The notes: generated from the letters alone by a model not told the origin. A stretch of DNA of 64,000 bases from Azospirillum sp. SYSU D00513 (GCF_017356015.1 NZ_JAFIQV010000037.1:1-64000), one strand, 5' to 3'; numbered from the stretch's first letter, positions 9,592-19,135 are shown. Program-made: numbers and translations.

Positions 9592-11691
9592 TTAGCTTTG
9601 TGGCGCCGAGCGCATCAGGGCAAGGTTCCGGCTGCTCTCGCGGCTCGGTGCCGTGCTTCGTTGCGCCGGCAGCCTGATGCGAGCAGTCGTGCCCTTTCCA
9701 GGCTCGCTCTGCAGAACCACAGCGCCTTCGTGCAGGGTGACGATCGCCAAGCTGATGGACAAGCCGAGGCCCGTGCCGCCGTAGCAGCGGGTCGCGGCGC
9801 TCTCGACTTGGTAGAACGCATCGAAGACATGAGGAAGCTTGTCGGCGGCGATCCCGATGCCCGTGTCGGCAACAACGATCTCGTAGCCCCCATCAGCCCG
9901 CCGGACCTCCACCATGATCCGGCCTCCGGGCAGGCTGAACTTGAGCGCGTTCGTCAGAATGTTCAGCACCGCCTGCTTCAGGAGGTGCCTGTCACCTCGG
10001 CAGGGGAAGAACTCCTGTCCACAGGCGATCTCCAGAGTGAGATCCGCGGCCAAGGCTTGCTCCGACAGGCTCCGCGCCCAGTCACGAACGGACTGGCCGA
10101 GATCGAAGCTGTCCTCTCGGATCCCCATGGTCCGGGATTCCAGCTTGGACATGATGAGGACGGCGTCGATGATGGACAGGAGGTTCTCACCGCCGGCCCG
10201 AATGTCGCGGGCGTATTCGAGAGCCATGGCCTTATCCCTCGTGGGATCGGACGCCTCAAGCACCTGGGCAAAGCCGATGATGGCGGTCAGCGGGGTGCGC
10301 AGCTCATGGCTCATGTTGGCCAGGAATTCGCTCTTCAGCCGGTGCGCCCGTTCGGCCGCCTCTTTGGCTTCCTCCAGCCGGGCTTCCACCCGCCGCCGCA
10401 GGGTCACATCGCGATAGACGGAGACGACGTAGCCATCCGGTGTGCGTGCCTGGGTGCATTCAACGACGGTGCCCTCGACCGTTTCCTGCTCGAAGGTCTT
10501 CAGCTGCTCATGCACCGCCTTCCGGTGCGCAACCCAGGCCGCTCGCTCCTCCTCGGAACCCTCCGGCAGCATGCCGACAGCCGCTTGCGTGACCAACGCA
10601 TCGAACACGCGTCCAGGTTCGATGATGCCGCGGAGGTGTGGGAACATGTCATAATAGCGCGGGTTTGCCAGGACGAGCCGGCGATCAGCATCCCAAAGGA
10701 CAAAGCCCTCGCTCATGGAGTTCAGCGCCTGGTCGAGCAGATGCTTTGACCGCCGGGTCTCGGCGGCGGCTCGGTCACGGGCTCGGATGTAAAGGGCACC
10801 CGTTACGGCACCACCCAGGAGAACCAGAGCGAGCGTGCCGGAGATCGCCACCGTGACCATGACGCGATTACGCCAGACCGCCAACGCATCCTGCTTTTCG
10901 ATCTCGGCGGTCACGGTGATGCCCTGGTACAGCGTCGGAGCTGCGGCCGCGATGACAAGACTGTCGTCCATCGGATCGGCGCTGTGAGCCCATTTGCGTT
11001 CCACGGGCAACCGTTGAGCGGCGCGGAGCAGGGGCTTGCCGATATGCCACTGGGCATGTGGAACGCTCATGAGGAGCTGACCATCGTCGCGCTGCACCAG
11101 GACGCGGAAGCCGGCGCCGGCAGAACCGGGGACCATGAGGCGGGTCAGGTTCTCCAAGGGCAGTTCGGCGACGGCGGTCAATCCCTCACCTTGTGCGTTG
11201 GGCACCCGCCGCCCGACATACAAAGACCATTCCCCCGTGGACCGGTTGCGGATCGGACCCTCGATGCGAAGGGTGCCATGCTCCAGACGGTCAGGGTTGA
11301 AGCTCTCCGGCAACTGCGGAGGGCGCTGGATGGTGGCTTGTCGACGCGCAGCACGGACCTTGCCCTGCTCCGCCAGAATGAACAGGTCACGCGTCAGCAA
11401 GCTCTGGTCCGCCAGGGCATAGAGCGCCTGGTTGGTTGGGGCCACCGGACGCCCTTCCGACGGGATCGGAACGAGCTTGTTGATGCCCGCCAGCATGGCG
11501 TCGACTTGAAGTATGCCGCGGTTGAAGTTGGCCTCGGCCACCGCCAGCGAGCGCTGGACCAGTTGTCCCGCGCTCTCTTCCTCGTCAATCCGATCCCGTT
11601 CGATGATCTGCCATGTGGCCACAGCCTGTACGGCGACGAGGCCAAGTGCGGCAGCCAGGATAAGGGTGGGAGCTTGGGGCAACCGGCGCAT
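9592..11691 (-). CDS. membrane sensor histidine kinase with PAS domain
   Basis: A 699-residue kinase: N-terminal membrane helix (about 10-28), a large periplasmic sensor, a second membrane helix near residue 290-310, a PAS domain (SMSEGFVLWDADRRLVLANPRYY), HisKA with SHELRTPL, and an ATPase domain with NILTNALKF, DTGIGIA and GGTGLGLSI. No receiver domain. I start it at MRRLPQ because the stop of the upstream binding-protein gene is 5 bases before it, implying one transcript and a shared signal. No response regulator lies next to it. Convergent with the hybrid kinase gene (15-base gap). Confidence 0.88.
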   Translation of the reverse strand: MRRLPQAPTLILAAALGLVAVQAVATWQIIERDRIDEEESAGQLVQRSLAVAEANFNRGILQVDAMLAGINKLVPIPSEGRPVAPTNQALYALADQSLLTRDLFILAEQGKVRAARRQATIQRPPQLPESFNPDRLEHGTLRIEGPIRNRSTGEWSLYVGRRVPNAQGEGLTAVAELPLENLTRLMVPGSAGAGFRVLVQRDDGQLLMSVPHAQWHIGKPLLRAAQRLPVERKWAHSADPMDDSLVIAAAAPTLYQGITVTAEIEKQDALAVWRNRVMVTVAISGTLALVLLGGAVTGALYIRARDRAAAETRRSKHLLDQALNSMSEGFVLWDADRRLVLANPRYYDMFPHLRGIIEPGRVFDALVTQAAVGMLPEGSEEERAAWVAHRKAVHEQLKTFEQETVEGTVVECTQARTPDGYVVSVYRDVTLRRRVEARLEEAKEAAERAHRLKSEFLANMSHELRTPLTAIIGFAQVLEASDPTRDKAMALEYARDIRAGGENLLSIIDAVLIMSKLESRTMGIREDSFDLGQSVRDWARSLSEQALAADLTLEIACGQEFFPCRGDRHLLKQAVLNILTNALKFSLPGGRIMVEVRRADGGYEIVVADTGIGIAADKLPHVFDAFYQVESAATRCYGGTGLGLSISLAIVTLHEGAVVLQSEPGKGTTARIRLPAQRSTAPSRESSRNLALMRSAPQS

Positions 11692-11696
11692 GGGGT

Positions 11697-12782
11697 TCAA
11701 TCCAATGTCGTGGGCGCTGGGATCGCGAGCAAGGGCCCAATGGTCGAGTTCCAGGCATCGGCACAGGACGTGCCGCAACGCCCAACCCACGCCGGAAGCA
11801 CGGTGCGTGCGATGAGGTCCCGCTGCTGCATGACGTCCTCGGGCGCCTGGGGCACGAGGGTCATGCTGCCCTTCTTCCCGGACAGGCACTCACCCTGCCC
11901 GGTATTGCAGGCGAAGCCTTCGTGGGTCTTCTGGTCGGCGTCCTTCCAGATCTGTTCCTCCAGAGCCGCGATGCTCCGGCGCAGGAACGGGCGCACCTCC
12001 GGCTGCAGGGCGCTCCAGCGGCTTCCGTTGGCCGCGAACAGCGACACTCCCCAGCTCACCGCCATGCTGTGGATGTGCGTGGTGACCTGTGACAGACCGT
12101 TGCTGTTGCCCGAGATCGTGCCGGTGATCACGCAATCAACCACGTCCGTCTGAACGGCCGAAACCACTTCAGCAAAGGGAATGACGACCGGAGTGGCTCC
12201 AAGCGCTTCCACGAGCTCCGCCTGGGCGACACCGGCGGTGCGGACCCGGCGACCGCGCAGATCGGCCAGCTTGCCGAACGGCTTGCGGCAGAAGAGCACC
12301 TGGGCAGGATAGGTGTAGACGCCGAGCAGTTCGATGTCGTGCTGGGTTTTCAGATACTCTTGCAAATAGGGGCGGTAGGCGTTCACCAGCCGCTTCAGCG
12401 ATGCGATATCCGGACTGACCAGAGGCAGGTCCACCACAGCCAACTCGGGGGTGTCCGCCGCACCGCTGATTGGTATGGTGCCGAAGGGCACAACGCCAAG
12501 CTCGAGAAGGCGCAGCATGTCCTGAGCGCGGATGCCGCTCCGGTCGTAGGCGGAGATCTCCGCTGTGATCTGCCCTCCGCTGAGCTGGCTGATGCGCTCA
12601 CTCCAGAAGGGCTTTTCGAGGTTGATGTACTGGCTCACGTCGGCAAGCCCGCCGACGATGCGTAAGTGGGTCGCGGGCAGGGCAGGGCTGGCGGTCTGCG
12701 CCTGAATGGCGCTGCTCATCAGCAGAGCTGCGAAACCGACCGCAGTAGAAAGGATTCTGCCGGACCGTACGGACCACACCAC
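11697..12782 (-). CDS. TRAP-type DctP-family solute-binding protein, kinase partner
   Basis: A 361-residue periplasmic binding protein with a signal peptide ending about AIQAQ. The body has DctP-family features: KPFGKLADLRGRRVRT, the region around VIPFAEVVSAVQTDVVDCVITG, and a C-terminal helical part with several Cys residues. No TRAP permease genes (DctQ/DctM) are nearby, and the next gene is a sensor kinase, so it most likely presents a ligand to the kinase instead of feeding transport. I choose the GTG with GGGGAG seven bases upstream; neighbouring GTG codons are alternatives. Confidence 0.82.
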   Translation of the reverse strand: MVWSVRSGRILSTAVGFAALLMSSAIQAQTASPALPATHLRIVGGLADVSQYINLEKPFWSERISQLSGGQITAEISAYDRSGIRAQDMLRLLELGVVPFGTIPISGAADTPELAVVDLPLVSPDIASLKRLVNAYRPYLQEYLKTQHDIELLGVYTYPAQVLFCRKPFGKLADLRGRRVRTAGVAQAELVEALGATPVVIPFAEVVSAVQTDVVDCVITGTISGNSNGLSQVTTHIHSMAVSWGVSLFAANGSRWSALQPEVRPFLRRSIAALEEQIWKDADQKTHEGFACNTGQGECLSGKKGSMTLVPQAPEDVMQQRDLIARTVLPAWVGRCGTSCADAWNSTIGPLLAIPAPTTLD

Positions 12783-13949
12783 ACACACTCCCCGCCGTTG
12801 CTCTCCCAGAGCGATTATCGGGAGAAGCAATTAATAAATCGCTTATGCGGCGCACCTTCTGAGACAAAAGAACGGTGATGCCGTGAGCCGTGTGTCTGCT
12901 CAACCGTCCACAAGTGGTAAACTGAAGTAACGTACTTTTGGTTCCGGGATAGGAGTAGTTGATAGGTCTTTGGCCGGGTCGAGTGATCTAGCCGGATAAC
13001 TGAGGTTAACCACGCGACAGCGGAATGCTGTGCGGGATAGTCCCCTCCTGTCGTTTCCTGTACCGGGCGTCTATTTATCTCGGCGGGTGCGCCGGTAAAG
13101 TTTTAGAGCTGGGCGGCTAATATGCGCGAGCACTAAAGAAGCGCTTCGAGTTGACCGGCTGGCCAGGGTCGATAGCAAGGCACTGTTCTAATGGGAGCAA
13201 GCTCATAGAATCTTAATGATAGACAGGAGATAACATACGTGAGCATAAACGGCCGAACGAGTACCTTCGATGGGAAGCTTTCTTATGTCCCTGATTCGCG
13301 CTTTGTGGAACTTCGGCTCTGCCTCGGACCTGCTTGTGCTGCAAACGGCAGAGAAGGCGAGCGGCAACAGGGATAGTGATCGCTCAGGGGATAGGCGGCC
13401 TCCTGCTGATGATCTGCCCAGCGAGCCTAAGCCTCGTTCGCCTGAGAAGGCACGGCCTGCCATTGTGGCCTCGGAACTCGCGATCTGATCGGTCGGCACC
13501 CGAGGCTCTGGCCTGTTGCTGAGTGAACATCGAGACGACGACCCAAGCCGCTGCGTTTCCCAATGAAGCGCGCATCATGCGATTGGCCAACACCGATAGC
13601 GCCTTTTCACCCGTGCTCCAACCCGCCGTCCACAACTGACAGACGGCATCTGCCGCCTTCGGTACAGGCCGGGGCGGCGAACATTCCTCCATAGCCCCGA
13701 AACGCGCCTTGTAATCTAGGCTCTTCCTTCAGCTATCGAGCCCGGCGATGAGCAACGATCGAGCCAATCGCGACACCGGAAGTCAGTTGCCTGTGGGAGG
13801 GAACTGGCAGCCCATGCGTTGGGAATCTGACTTGCCAAATGTTTCTTTGCCCTATACACAGCGGTTGACATTGTGTGGCGCGCTCCCGATTTCAGCCTTC
13901 AGTAGATCCAAATACGTTGTTTAACTCACAACCGAGAGGCAAAGTTCCT
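12783..13949. other. 1.2-kb region without a supported gene
   Basis: Short open frames occur on both strands (for example 13270-13488 plus and 13203-13499 minus) but they overlap each other, lack good ribosome sites and resemble no family. The part before 13950 should hold the mucR promoter. GAGAGG precedes mucR by about ten bases. Confidence 0.5.
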
Positions 13950-14411
13950 ATGGCCCAGCAAGTTGCTGACATCACCACGATGACCTCGGCTATCGCCGCT
14001 GCTTACCTGTCCGGAAATCGAGTCCAGATCGCGGAAGTCCCCGAGATCATCAAGGCCATTCACTCCGCTTTAACTGGTCTGGGCAAGCCGGCAGAGGCTG
14101 AAGTGGTGAAGGCGGAGCCAGCTGTCTCGATCCGTAAGTCGGTTACGCCGGACTATATCGTCTGCCTGGAAGACGGCAAGAAGCTGAAGATGCTCAAGCG
14201 CTATCTTCGCTCGACCTATGACATGACCCCGGACGAGTACCGGACGAAGTGGGGGCTGCCGCCGGATTACCCGATGGTCGCGCCGAACTACGCCGCGCGC
14301 CGCAGCGAGTTCGCCAAGCAGATCGGCCTGGGTCGGAAGAAGGAAGAGGCCGCACCCGAAGCTGTTGCTGCTCCGGCCAAGCGCGGCCGCCGGAAGGCCG
14401 AAGCCGCCTGA
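13950..14411 (+). CDS. mucR: MucR/Ros-family transcriptional regulator
   Basis: A 153-residue regulator of the MucR/Ros family, alphaproteobacterial DNA-binding and nucleoid-organising proteins controlling exopolysaccharide, motility and plasmid genes. The C-terminal DNA-binding part shows VRKSV-like SIRKSVTPDYIVCLEDGKK, LKMLKRYLR, TPDEYRTKWGLP and DYPMVAPNYAARRSE. In classical Ros the zinc is held by Cys-x2-Cys and two His; here the second Cys is Asp and the His positions are Tyr and Ser/Thr, so a normal zinc site is absent, as in some zinc-free rhizobial paralogues. A strong terminator follows at 14438. Confidence 0.92.
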   Translation: MAQQVADITTMTSAIAAAYLSGNRVQIAEVPEIIKAIHSALTGLGKPAEAEVVKAEPAVSIRKSVTPDYIVCLEDGKKLKMLKRYLRSTYDMTPDEYRTKWGLPPDYPMVAPNYAARRSEFAKQIGLGRKKEEAAPEAVAAPAKRGRRKAEAA

Positions 14412-14437
14412 TCGCGAGCTGGTATCAAGGTGCTTGA

Positions 14438-14465
14438 GGGAGGCTCGGTGGGCCTCCCTTTTTGT
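14438..14465 (+). terminator. mucR intrinsic terminator
   Basis: GGGAGGC (14438-14444) pairs with GCCTCCC (14452-14458), followed by a T-run. It is also the probable target that attracted the group II intron starting 3 bases further on. Confidence 0.88.
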
Positions 14466-14467
14466 TG

Positions 14468-15092
14468 GTGCGCCCAGCATGGGCGTTCTCTTGTGGGTGG
14501 AAGTCCCATCGTAAGCTGATCACGGCGAGCGAAGTGAAGCGCAACTGCGGAAGGGTGACCGACCGTGGGGAGGAAGCGTGGATCGAAGCCGCGGGCCGAT
14601 GAACAAGTACCGGATATGAGGCCGCTGCCGACCAGGGCGAGCGGGCAACGATCCGCGAAGCTCTCGTGATCAAGGGGAAGCGGCGTAAATTCGGCGGTCG
14701 TGCGGTGACGGAGAGCGTTCTTACCTGGGGAGATCTCGCCTTGCGCCTGAAAGGGCGACGGGGGAATGGCCAGGAATGGCACCGAACCGGAGCGAGAAGT
14801 CAGCAGAGGCCATAGTAGGGAGCGGCCTGGCCGCGACCGAAGGGCCGAACGAGGAGGAGTGCCCGACCCCCGTCGATGTGGGAGGCCATGCGTCAGATGC
14901 CCGCGCCAGCGGGGCGGCCCAGCGTAGGGCGAGGTGAAGCCTCGTCTGATCTGGGCAGCGACGAAGCCGACCGCACGCGACAGGCACCACCGGACATGGG
15001 AAACCTCAACTCCTCGAACCGCCCGGTGCGGACCCGCATGCCGGGTGGTGTGGGAGGGGTGCGATCCACTAGGATCGCCCCCTATCCCGATT
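14468..15092 (+). mobile_element. group II intron lacking a reverse-transcriptase ORF
   Basis: The stretch starts with GTGCGCCCAGCATGGGC, a group II 5' end, and has the conserved landmarks of bacterial introns in order: a GGTGGAAGTCCC segment, GCGAGCGAAGTGAAGCGC, a CGAGAAGTCAGCAGAGG segment, GGGCCGAACGAGGAGG, and a domain V hairpin at about 15019-15050 (ACCGCCCGG, TGCG, GACC, CGCA, a TG bulge, CCGGGTGGT). It ends about CCTATCCCGAT near 15092. Only about 625 bases long, it has no room for the intron-encoded protein; domain IV is reduced. It sits directly behind the mucR terminator, the insertion preference of bacterial class C introns. The exact class is my inference. Confidence 0.8.
15019..15050 (+). 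ncRNA. group II intron domain V
   Basis: Hairpin with 9-bp lower stem (one G.U pair), two-base TG bulge on the 3' side, 4-bp upper stem and a 4-base loop. This is the catalytic domain and is intact in fold, so splicing could still occur if a protein is supplied in trans. Confidence 0.7.
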
Positions 15093-15131
15093 ATGGGCCT
15101 GGAAGTGGGCCTTGCTCATAGCCTCCCCTTG

Positions 15132-15503
15132 TCAGGGGCCATCTCCTTGAGCGGTGATCTCATCAATGAGGTGCTGATACAAATCCGGTGGCAGCGCACG
15201 CTTGTCAGCGGCCATTCTCTTCAGTGCAGCAAACCCTGCGTCCGTGAAGTTCGCCTGAAGCCAGTGTCTCCCGTCGTCCGTCATGGACAGAAGCCCGCGG
15301 TCGAGCATCGACGGGACTGTCGCTGAGGGCTTCGGTTTGCTCTTGTTGGGGCCAGTCACCCAACGCTTTACCACGATGCCGTCGTGGATCGAGCGGGCGC
15401 TGTTCCAGCGCGGCATAAACTCCATGCGGATCAAGTCGCGTTCTTTCGGAGTGAAGTGCAGATCGGACAGAGCGCTTGGGGGACTTTCGTTACTTTGGCT
15501 CAT
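15132..15503 (-). CDS. unknown 123-aa protein, coupled to glycosyltransferase
   Basis: Small soluble protein of no family I recognise; it starts MSQSNES and ends in an acidic helix. The start follows GGGGAG and overlaps the end of the glycosyltransferase gene by 14 bases, so the two are probably translated together. A weak dyad variant, GTCCGTCATGGAC, lies inside at 15277-15289. Confidence 0.6.
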   Translation of the reverse strand: MSQSNESPPSALSDLHFTPKERDLIRMEFMPRWNSARSIHDGIVVKRWVTGPNKSKPKPSATVPSMLDRGLLSMTDDGRHWLQANFTDAGFAALKRMAADKRALPPDLYQHLIDEITAQGDGP

Positions 15504-16443
15504 AGCCTGCTCCCCGCGGACCTTGCTGTGCTTGGTTCCGGGCCCACCCCTTGAATGTCGCCTCGTACTGCACCTTGGCAAGCTCGTGATGGAAGGGATC
15601 ATCGGTGCGAGCTGTCACCGGCCAGGGCTCCATATCGCAGTTCCATTTGTCGCCGAACACCCACATTCCGGCGCCATAGCGCTCGAAACGCGCCCGGAAG
15701 TCAGACTCGCTCTCTTGGAAGGCATGCCGGACAATCAGGCTCGAAAGCCAGTTGATTCGCCCATGCGCACGCAGGCGGAGCCCAAAGTCGATGTCCTCCC
15801 AGGCAGGCCGCTGGAACCGCTCGTCGAACCCGTCGATCGCAAAGAACGCGGTGCGCGCCACGACGACGGATGTCGTGACCACAGAAGTCAGCATGCGCCG
15901 GTCATCCACAGGCGGAGATAGGACGCGCTGCGCCCGGTAGTAGGCGCTGTAAGGGCCTGTATCTTCGGCCTCGACGGGACCGGTCCAGGCCACAGCCGGG
16001 TTGCTGCCGGCGGACGTGATGAACTGGAGATAGCCCAGGGACGGGCTGACACCGGCATCCAGGAACCACAGCCAATCGGACAAAGAGCGAGCCGCTCCGG
16101 CGTTACGCGCTGCCGCTGGTCCACGGTTAACTGGCAAGGTTTCCAGCTGGAGATCGAACAGGCCGCTGTCGACGCGTTCCAGTACCGCTCTGGAGCCTTC
16201 TCCGCCATCGTTGGAGCCGTCGTCGACGACGATGACTGCTTTTGGCCGGGAGATCGGCACCATTCGGCACAGGCAAGCCAAGGTTCGGGCCAGGCCGTCA
16301 GGGTCGTCTTTTACGGGGATGATTGCCGAAACGTGCTCCGGGCCGCAGAAGCGCTGCTCCAATGGTTTCCCTTGTCCAGGGGGGACCGGGAGCTGCCAGC
16401 CGCCCTCCCGCTCGTAGGGGAATAAGGAACTGGATTGAGGCAT
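15490..16443 (-). CDS. family 2 glycosyltransferase
   Basis: A 317-residue GT-A fold enzyme. After a Pro/Gly-rich start, VSAIIPVKDDPDGL begins the nucleotide-sugar domain; VVDDGSND gives the UDP/GDP-binding acidic pair, RGPAAARNAGA follows, WLWFLDAG supplies a DxD-like site, and AWEDIDFGLRL is the acceptor-side ED motif. It would transfer sugar from a nucleotide donor to an unknown acceptor in the cytoplasm or at the membrane. No membrane helix. It lies in a pair with the small gene downstream and diverges from the 176-aa gene at 16637. Confidence 0.82.
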   Translation of the reverse strand: MPQSSSLFPYEREGGWQLPVPPGQGKPLEQRFCGPEHVSAIIPVKDDPDGLARTLACLCRMVPISRPKAVIVVDDGSNDGGEGSRAVLERVDSGLFDLQLETLPVNRGPAAARNAGAARSLSDWLWFLDAGVSPSLGYLQFITSAGSNPAVAWTGPVEAEDTGPYSAYYRAQRVLSPPVDDRRMLTSVVTTSVVVARTAFFAIDGFDERFQRPAWEDIDFGLRLRAHGRINWLSSLIVRHAFQESESDFRARFERYGAGMWVFGDKWNCDMEPWPVTARTDDPFHHELAKVQYEATFKGWARNQAQQGPRGAGYEPK

Positions 16444-16636
16444 CGGATCAAGCACAGCAGTACCATGGAGCGGGGTGGGTGCAAGGGTTGTTAGTCGACG
16501 GATATCGGCGCGTCTGCTCCCTGTCAAACAGAGAGCAGGATGGCTCTCTCCAGTACAGCTGGTGGAATCAATCCTCGCCGGAACTGCAGCGGTGATCGGA
16601 TCGTTCCCGCTGCAGGACCATCGTCGAGCAGAGCCA

Positions 16637-17167
16637 ATGGCAAGCCCCCATCGCACAATCCAAGTGAACCGTGCCCCTGTGCTGACCCTTTGGGCGGCCA
16701 TCGTGGCGCAGCGCCTCGGATTGGAGTGGGACGAGGCTCTAAGCGTGGGCAAGGCGCTGTCCGGCATCACCGCCCATGCCAAGGGGGTTCGGCTTGGGAT
16801 CTATGAACCCACACCGGATACCGTCAGCGAGAAGCGCAAGGCGCTCCAGCATGGCGAGGAGATCCATCTCGACCTCATGGGCCGGTCTATCCCAGCCGTG
16901 TACACCAAGGACGGGCTACGCGCACTCCACCAAGGCAAGCCGGTGCCGCCGGCCAGCGTCGAACTCTACCTGGCCGGCAAGTTCGGCGATGACCTGGAGG
17001 ACGTGAGACACGCCATGACCGAGCTGGCCAACTCCCTTCCTCCAACCGACCTTGCTCGGCAGGCGTTCCGGATGTACGAGTCGTTTCGACCTGAAGTGAA
17101 ACCCGGTGCCGAGGGCTGGGGTGCGAAAGGGGAGTTGGACCTGGGGCGGTTGGCGCCTCCTCGCTAA
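16637..17167 (+). CDS. conserved protein of unknown function, 176 aa
   Basis: Product begins MASPHRTIQVNRAPVLTLWAAI and continues with a helical region (VAQRLGLEWDEALSVGKALSG) that I recognise as a widespread conserved bacterial family without assigned function. The C-terminal half has a three-helix look and a Pro/Gly-rich tail. I reject the longer frame upstream because it lacks a ribosome site and overlaps the promoter of the divergent glycosyltransferase gene. Confidence 0.68.
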   Translation: MASPHRTIQVNRAPVLTLWAAIVAQRLGLEWDEALSVGKALSGITAHAKGVRLGIYEPTPDTVSEKRKALQHGEEIHLDLMGRSIPAVYTKDGLRALHQGKPVPPASVELYLAGKFGDDLEDVRHAMTELANSLPPTDLARQAFRMYESFRPEVKPGAEGWGAKGELDLGRLAPPR

Positions 17168-17216
17168 CGCTGGAGGTTACCGGTAGCAGCGCCGTTGTCA
17201 CGCCTGAGCTACGGGG

Positions 17217-17750
17217 ATGGCGCTATGGTCGTCTCCCTCGCAGCGTTTCAGCCTCTTATCAGTGAGTCTCACCACAGTGTCGTCAGCTACCTTCCTCACC
17301 GACGGGAAAGGCCTGGGCGCTACTCCCGACTTCAACCCGGTTGAGCGGGCCGTGCTCGCCTATCTGGAGCAACTCGCCGCAGCTCCTGCATCGACGCTGG
17401 AGGCACTGTCTGAGCGTTGGCGGTTTGACGATCGACCGGCAATGCCGTCCAGGGGCGACGGCATGCTGACACACAGCATCGAGGAGGCAACCCGATGCCT
17501 GTGCCTATCCCTGGCGGTAGGAAACACGAACGCTGGAGATGTCGGTTTGGAGCACATCCTGAGCGCCGCGTCATCATTGACGGATCAGCTTCGGAAGGCG
17601 GAGCCCAGAAATCTGTTTGCCGCGGAAGCACGGTTCCTGAGCGGGCCGTCAAAGATAGGTATTACCGCCCTAGACCGCCTGCATCTGTCCAACGCGCTTC
17701 TCGCTGGCGCGCTGATCTGCCGAGGGGCTATCAACCGGCTGACCTTTTGA
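17217..17750 (+). CDS. unknown 177-aa protein
   Basis: Open frame of 177 residues with no recognised family. The centre (about 45-165) is helical with regular charged residues and could be real; the first 30 residues look weak and a later start is possible. No signal peptide, no obvious partner. Confidence 0.45.
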   Translation: MALWSSPSQRFSLLSVSLTTVSSATFLTDGKGLGATPDFNPVERAVLAYLEQLAAAPASTLEALSERWRFDDRPAMPSRGDGMLTHSIEEATRCLCLSLAVGNTNAGDVGLEHILSAASSLTDQLRKAEPRNLFAAEARFLSGPSKIGITALDRLHLSNALLAGALICRGAINRLTF

Positions 17751-17881
17751 TTTAGACACCGTGCAACGGGCTAAGTTTGCTATAAAGTGAGCGCGATGTC
17801 GGTCACGTCCGTCAAGGTAGGGTTTTCTCGATAGCAAATTGGTCCGCACAGGTTCAGGTCGGTTTTTTTTTGGGAGAGGCT

Positions 17882-19042
17882 CTACTTAAGTTCAACAAGT
17901 CGCTTCCTTAGCGCCTCGATGTTGGGGTTGCACCTCCGATCTTTGGGAAAACGCAATCGCAACTTTTTCAATTTGTCAGCAAAGAAGCCGCCAGCAATTG
18001 TGGCAGAGACGCGCACTTGACGGGTATCGGGATCGAAGGCGATCAGGTGCAAATCGAACAACGTGTGGATGTCGGCTCGTAGCAACAGACCGTTGCTCAC
18101 GTCATCAGTATGGCCCCCCAGGTACGGAGCAATGTGTGCGGCCTCCAGTGCATCGGGCAAGTCGCACCCGGTTACCGCACAGCAACCGCCGTAGGCTCTC
18201 AGCAGTGCGTTGCGGAACGTCGTACGGCCGCGCCTCTGAACGATGGACCGCAGCGCCCTTTCCCTTGCATCCGCACTATCAGAGGGATCAAAATGGCCAT
18301 CCCGCTCGGCTTGCGTTTCCGCATCCACCACCTCTGCGTTATTCTCGCGGACAACTTCGTCGAACCCAATGCTGGCCAACGCCCGGAGAAAGGCGCGGGT
18401 GTTCGCGAAGCCGGTGTCCAAAACCTCTCCCGTTGCCATACGCTTAGCGATAACGCCGATGATCTTCGCCGGGTACCGTCGTGTGCCAACGACCAGAAAC
18501 GCGTCCTTAGCCCACGAACTCGTTCCAGCGTATTCCTTTACAACCTCAATTGGCTTTTCGTCGATGAAGGTGGCAGCCGCTCGCACGTGGTCTGGGACAA
18601 TTCCCCTCGCGATTACTCGCGCGCGACTCCCCTCATCTGATAAAAGCGGGGCTGCGGGAAATGCTCTATGTGCCCTTATGGCCCGATCCGCTGACTGTCC
18701 CTCCTGGCGCGTCGATACCAGTTCAAGGAATTCGATTGGCTGACCGCTCTGCGGCAGACGAAGCACACCGTTAGCGATGGCCATACCAACGCATCCTTTG
18801 TCGAGTTGAAACTCCTTCCCATCTGCAAATCGAAATGCCCAAGGCACTCTATTCCCGCCGAGGTCGGCTGCCATAAGTCGAATCTGGGCCTCAAACCAAA
18901 GCTGCCGATCTTCTTGCGATGGAAGTGTTTTGCCGAGTTGATCTACTGTCGGAGGCTGTGATCGTTTCAACTGAGAGAAAGGTATCTTTTTTCCTTCAAT
19001 AGGGTAGTCCGGCACCGGGTAAGAGAGTTGGGTGAGTTTCAT
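17882..19042 (-). CDS. HNH endonuclease, restriction-type
   Basis: A 386-residue protein with a C-terminal HNH nuclease domain (about residues 285-340): CCAVTGC gives the first zinc Cys region, EAAHIAPY the catalytic His, DVSNGLLL the Asn and DIHTLFD the last His. This HNH_2 arrangement is typical of restriction-like or modification-dependent nucleases. The N-terminal 280 residues are not recognised and would be the DNA-recognition part. Base composition is more AT-rich than the neighbours, suggesting recent acquisition. Start MKLTQLSY, after GGAAAG. Confidence 0.78.
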   Translation of the reverse strand: MKLTQLSYPVPDYPIEGKKIPFSQLKRSQPPTVDQLGKTLPSQEDRQLWFEAQIRLMAADLGGNRVPWAFRFADGKEFQLDKGCVGMAIANGVLRLPQSGQPIEFLELVSTRQEGQSADRAIRAHRAFPAAPLLSDEGSRARVIARGIVPDHVRAAATFIDEKPIEVVKEYAGTSSWAKDAFLVVGTRRYPAKIIGVIAKRMATGEVLDTGFANTRAFLRALASIGFDEVVRENNAEVVDAETQAERDGHFDPSDSADARERALRSIVQRRGRTTFRNALLRAYGGCCAVTGCDLPDALEAAHIAPYLGGHTDDVSNGLLLRADIHTLFDLHLIAFDPDTRQVRVSATIAGGFFADKLKKLRLRFPKDRRCNPNIEALRKRLVELK

Positions 19043-19135
19043 ATATAGGCTTTCCGGCAGCAAAATTAGGCATCTGGAGAGTCTAGCTTCTGTTTCGGAC
19101 AGCCGCGCGCGCCTAAGGCACGGCGGCAATCCCGT

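Noticed and set aside
13203..13499. Minus-strand 98-aa frame in the gap before mucR
   Set aside because: Overlaps two other frames, has no good ribosome site and no recognisable sequence.
16374..16386. GTCCAGGGGGGAC as another dyad copy
   Set aside because: Only the outer three bases on each side match; expected by chance in GC-rich DNA.
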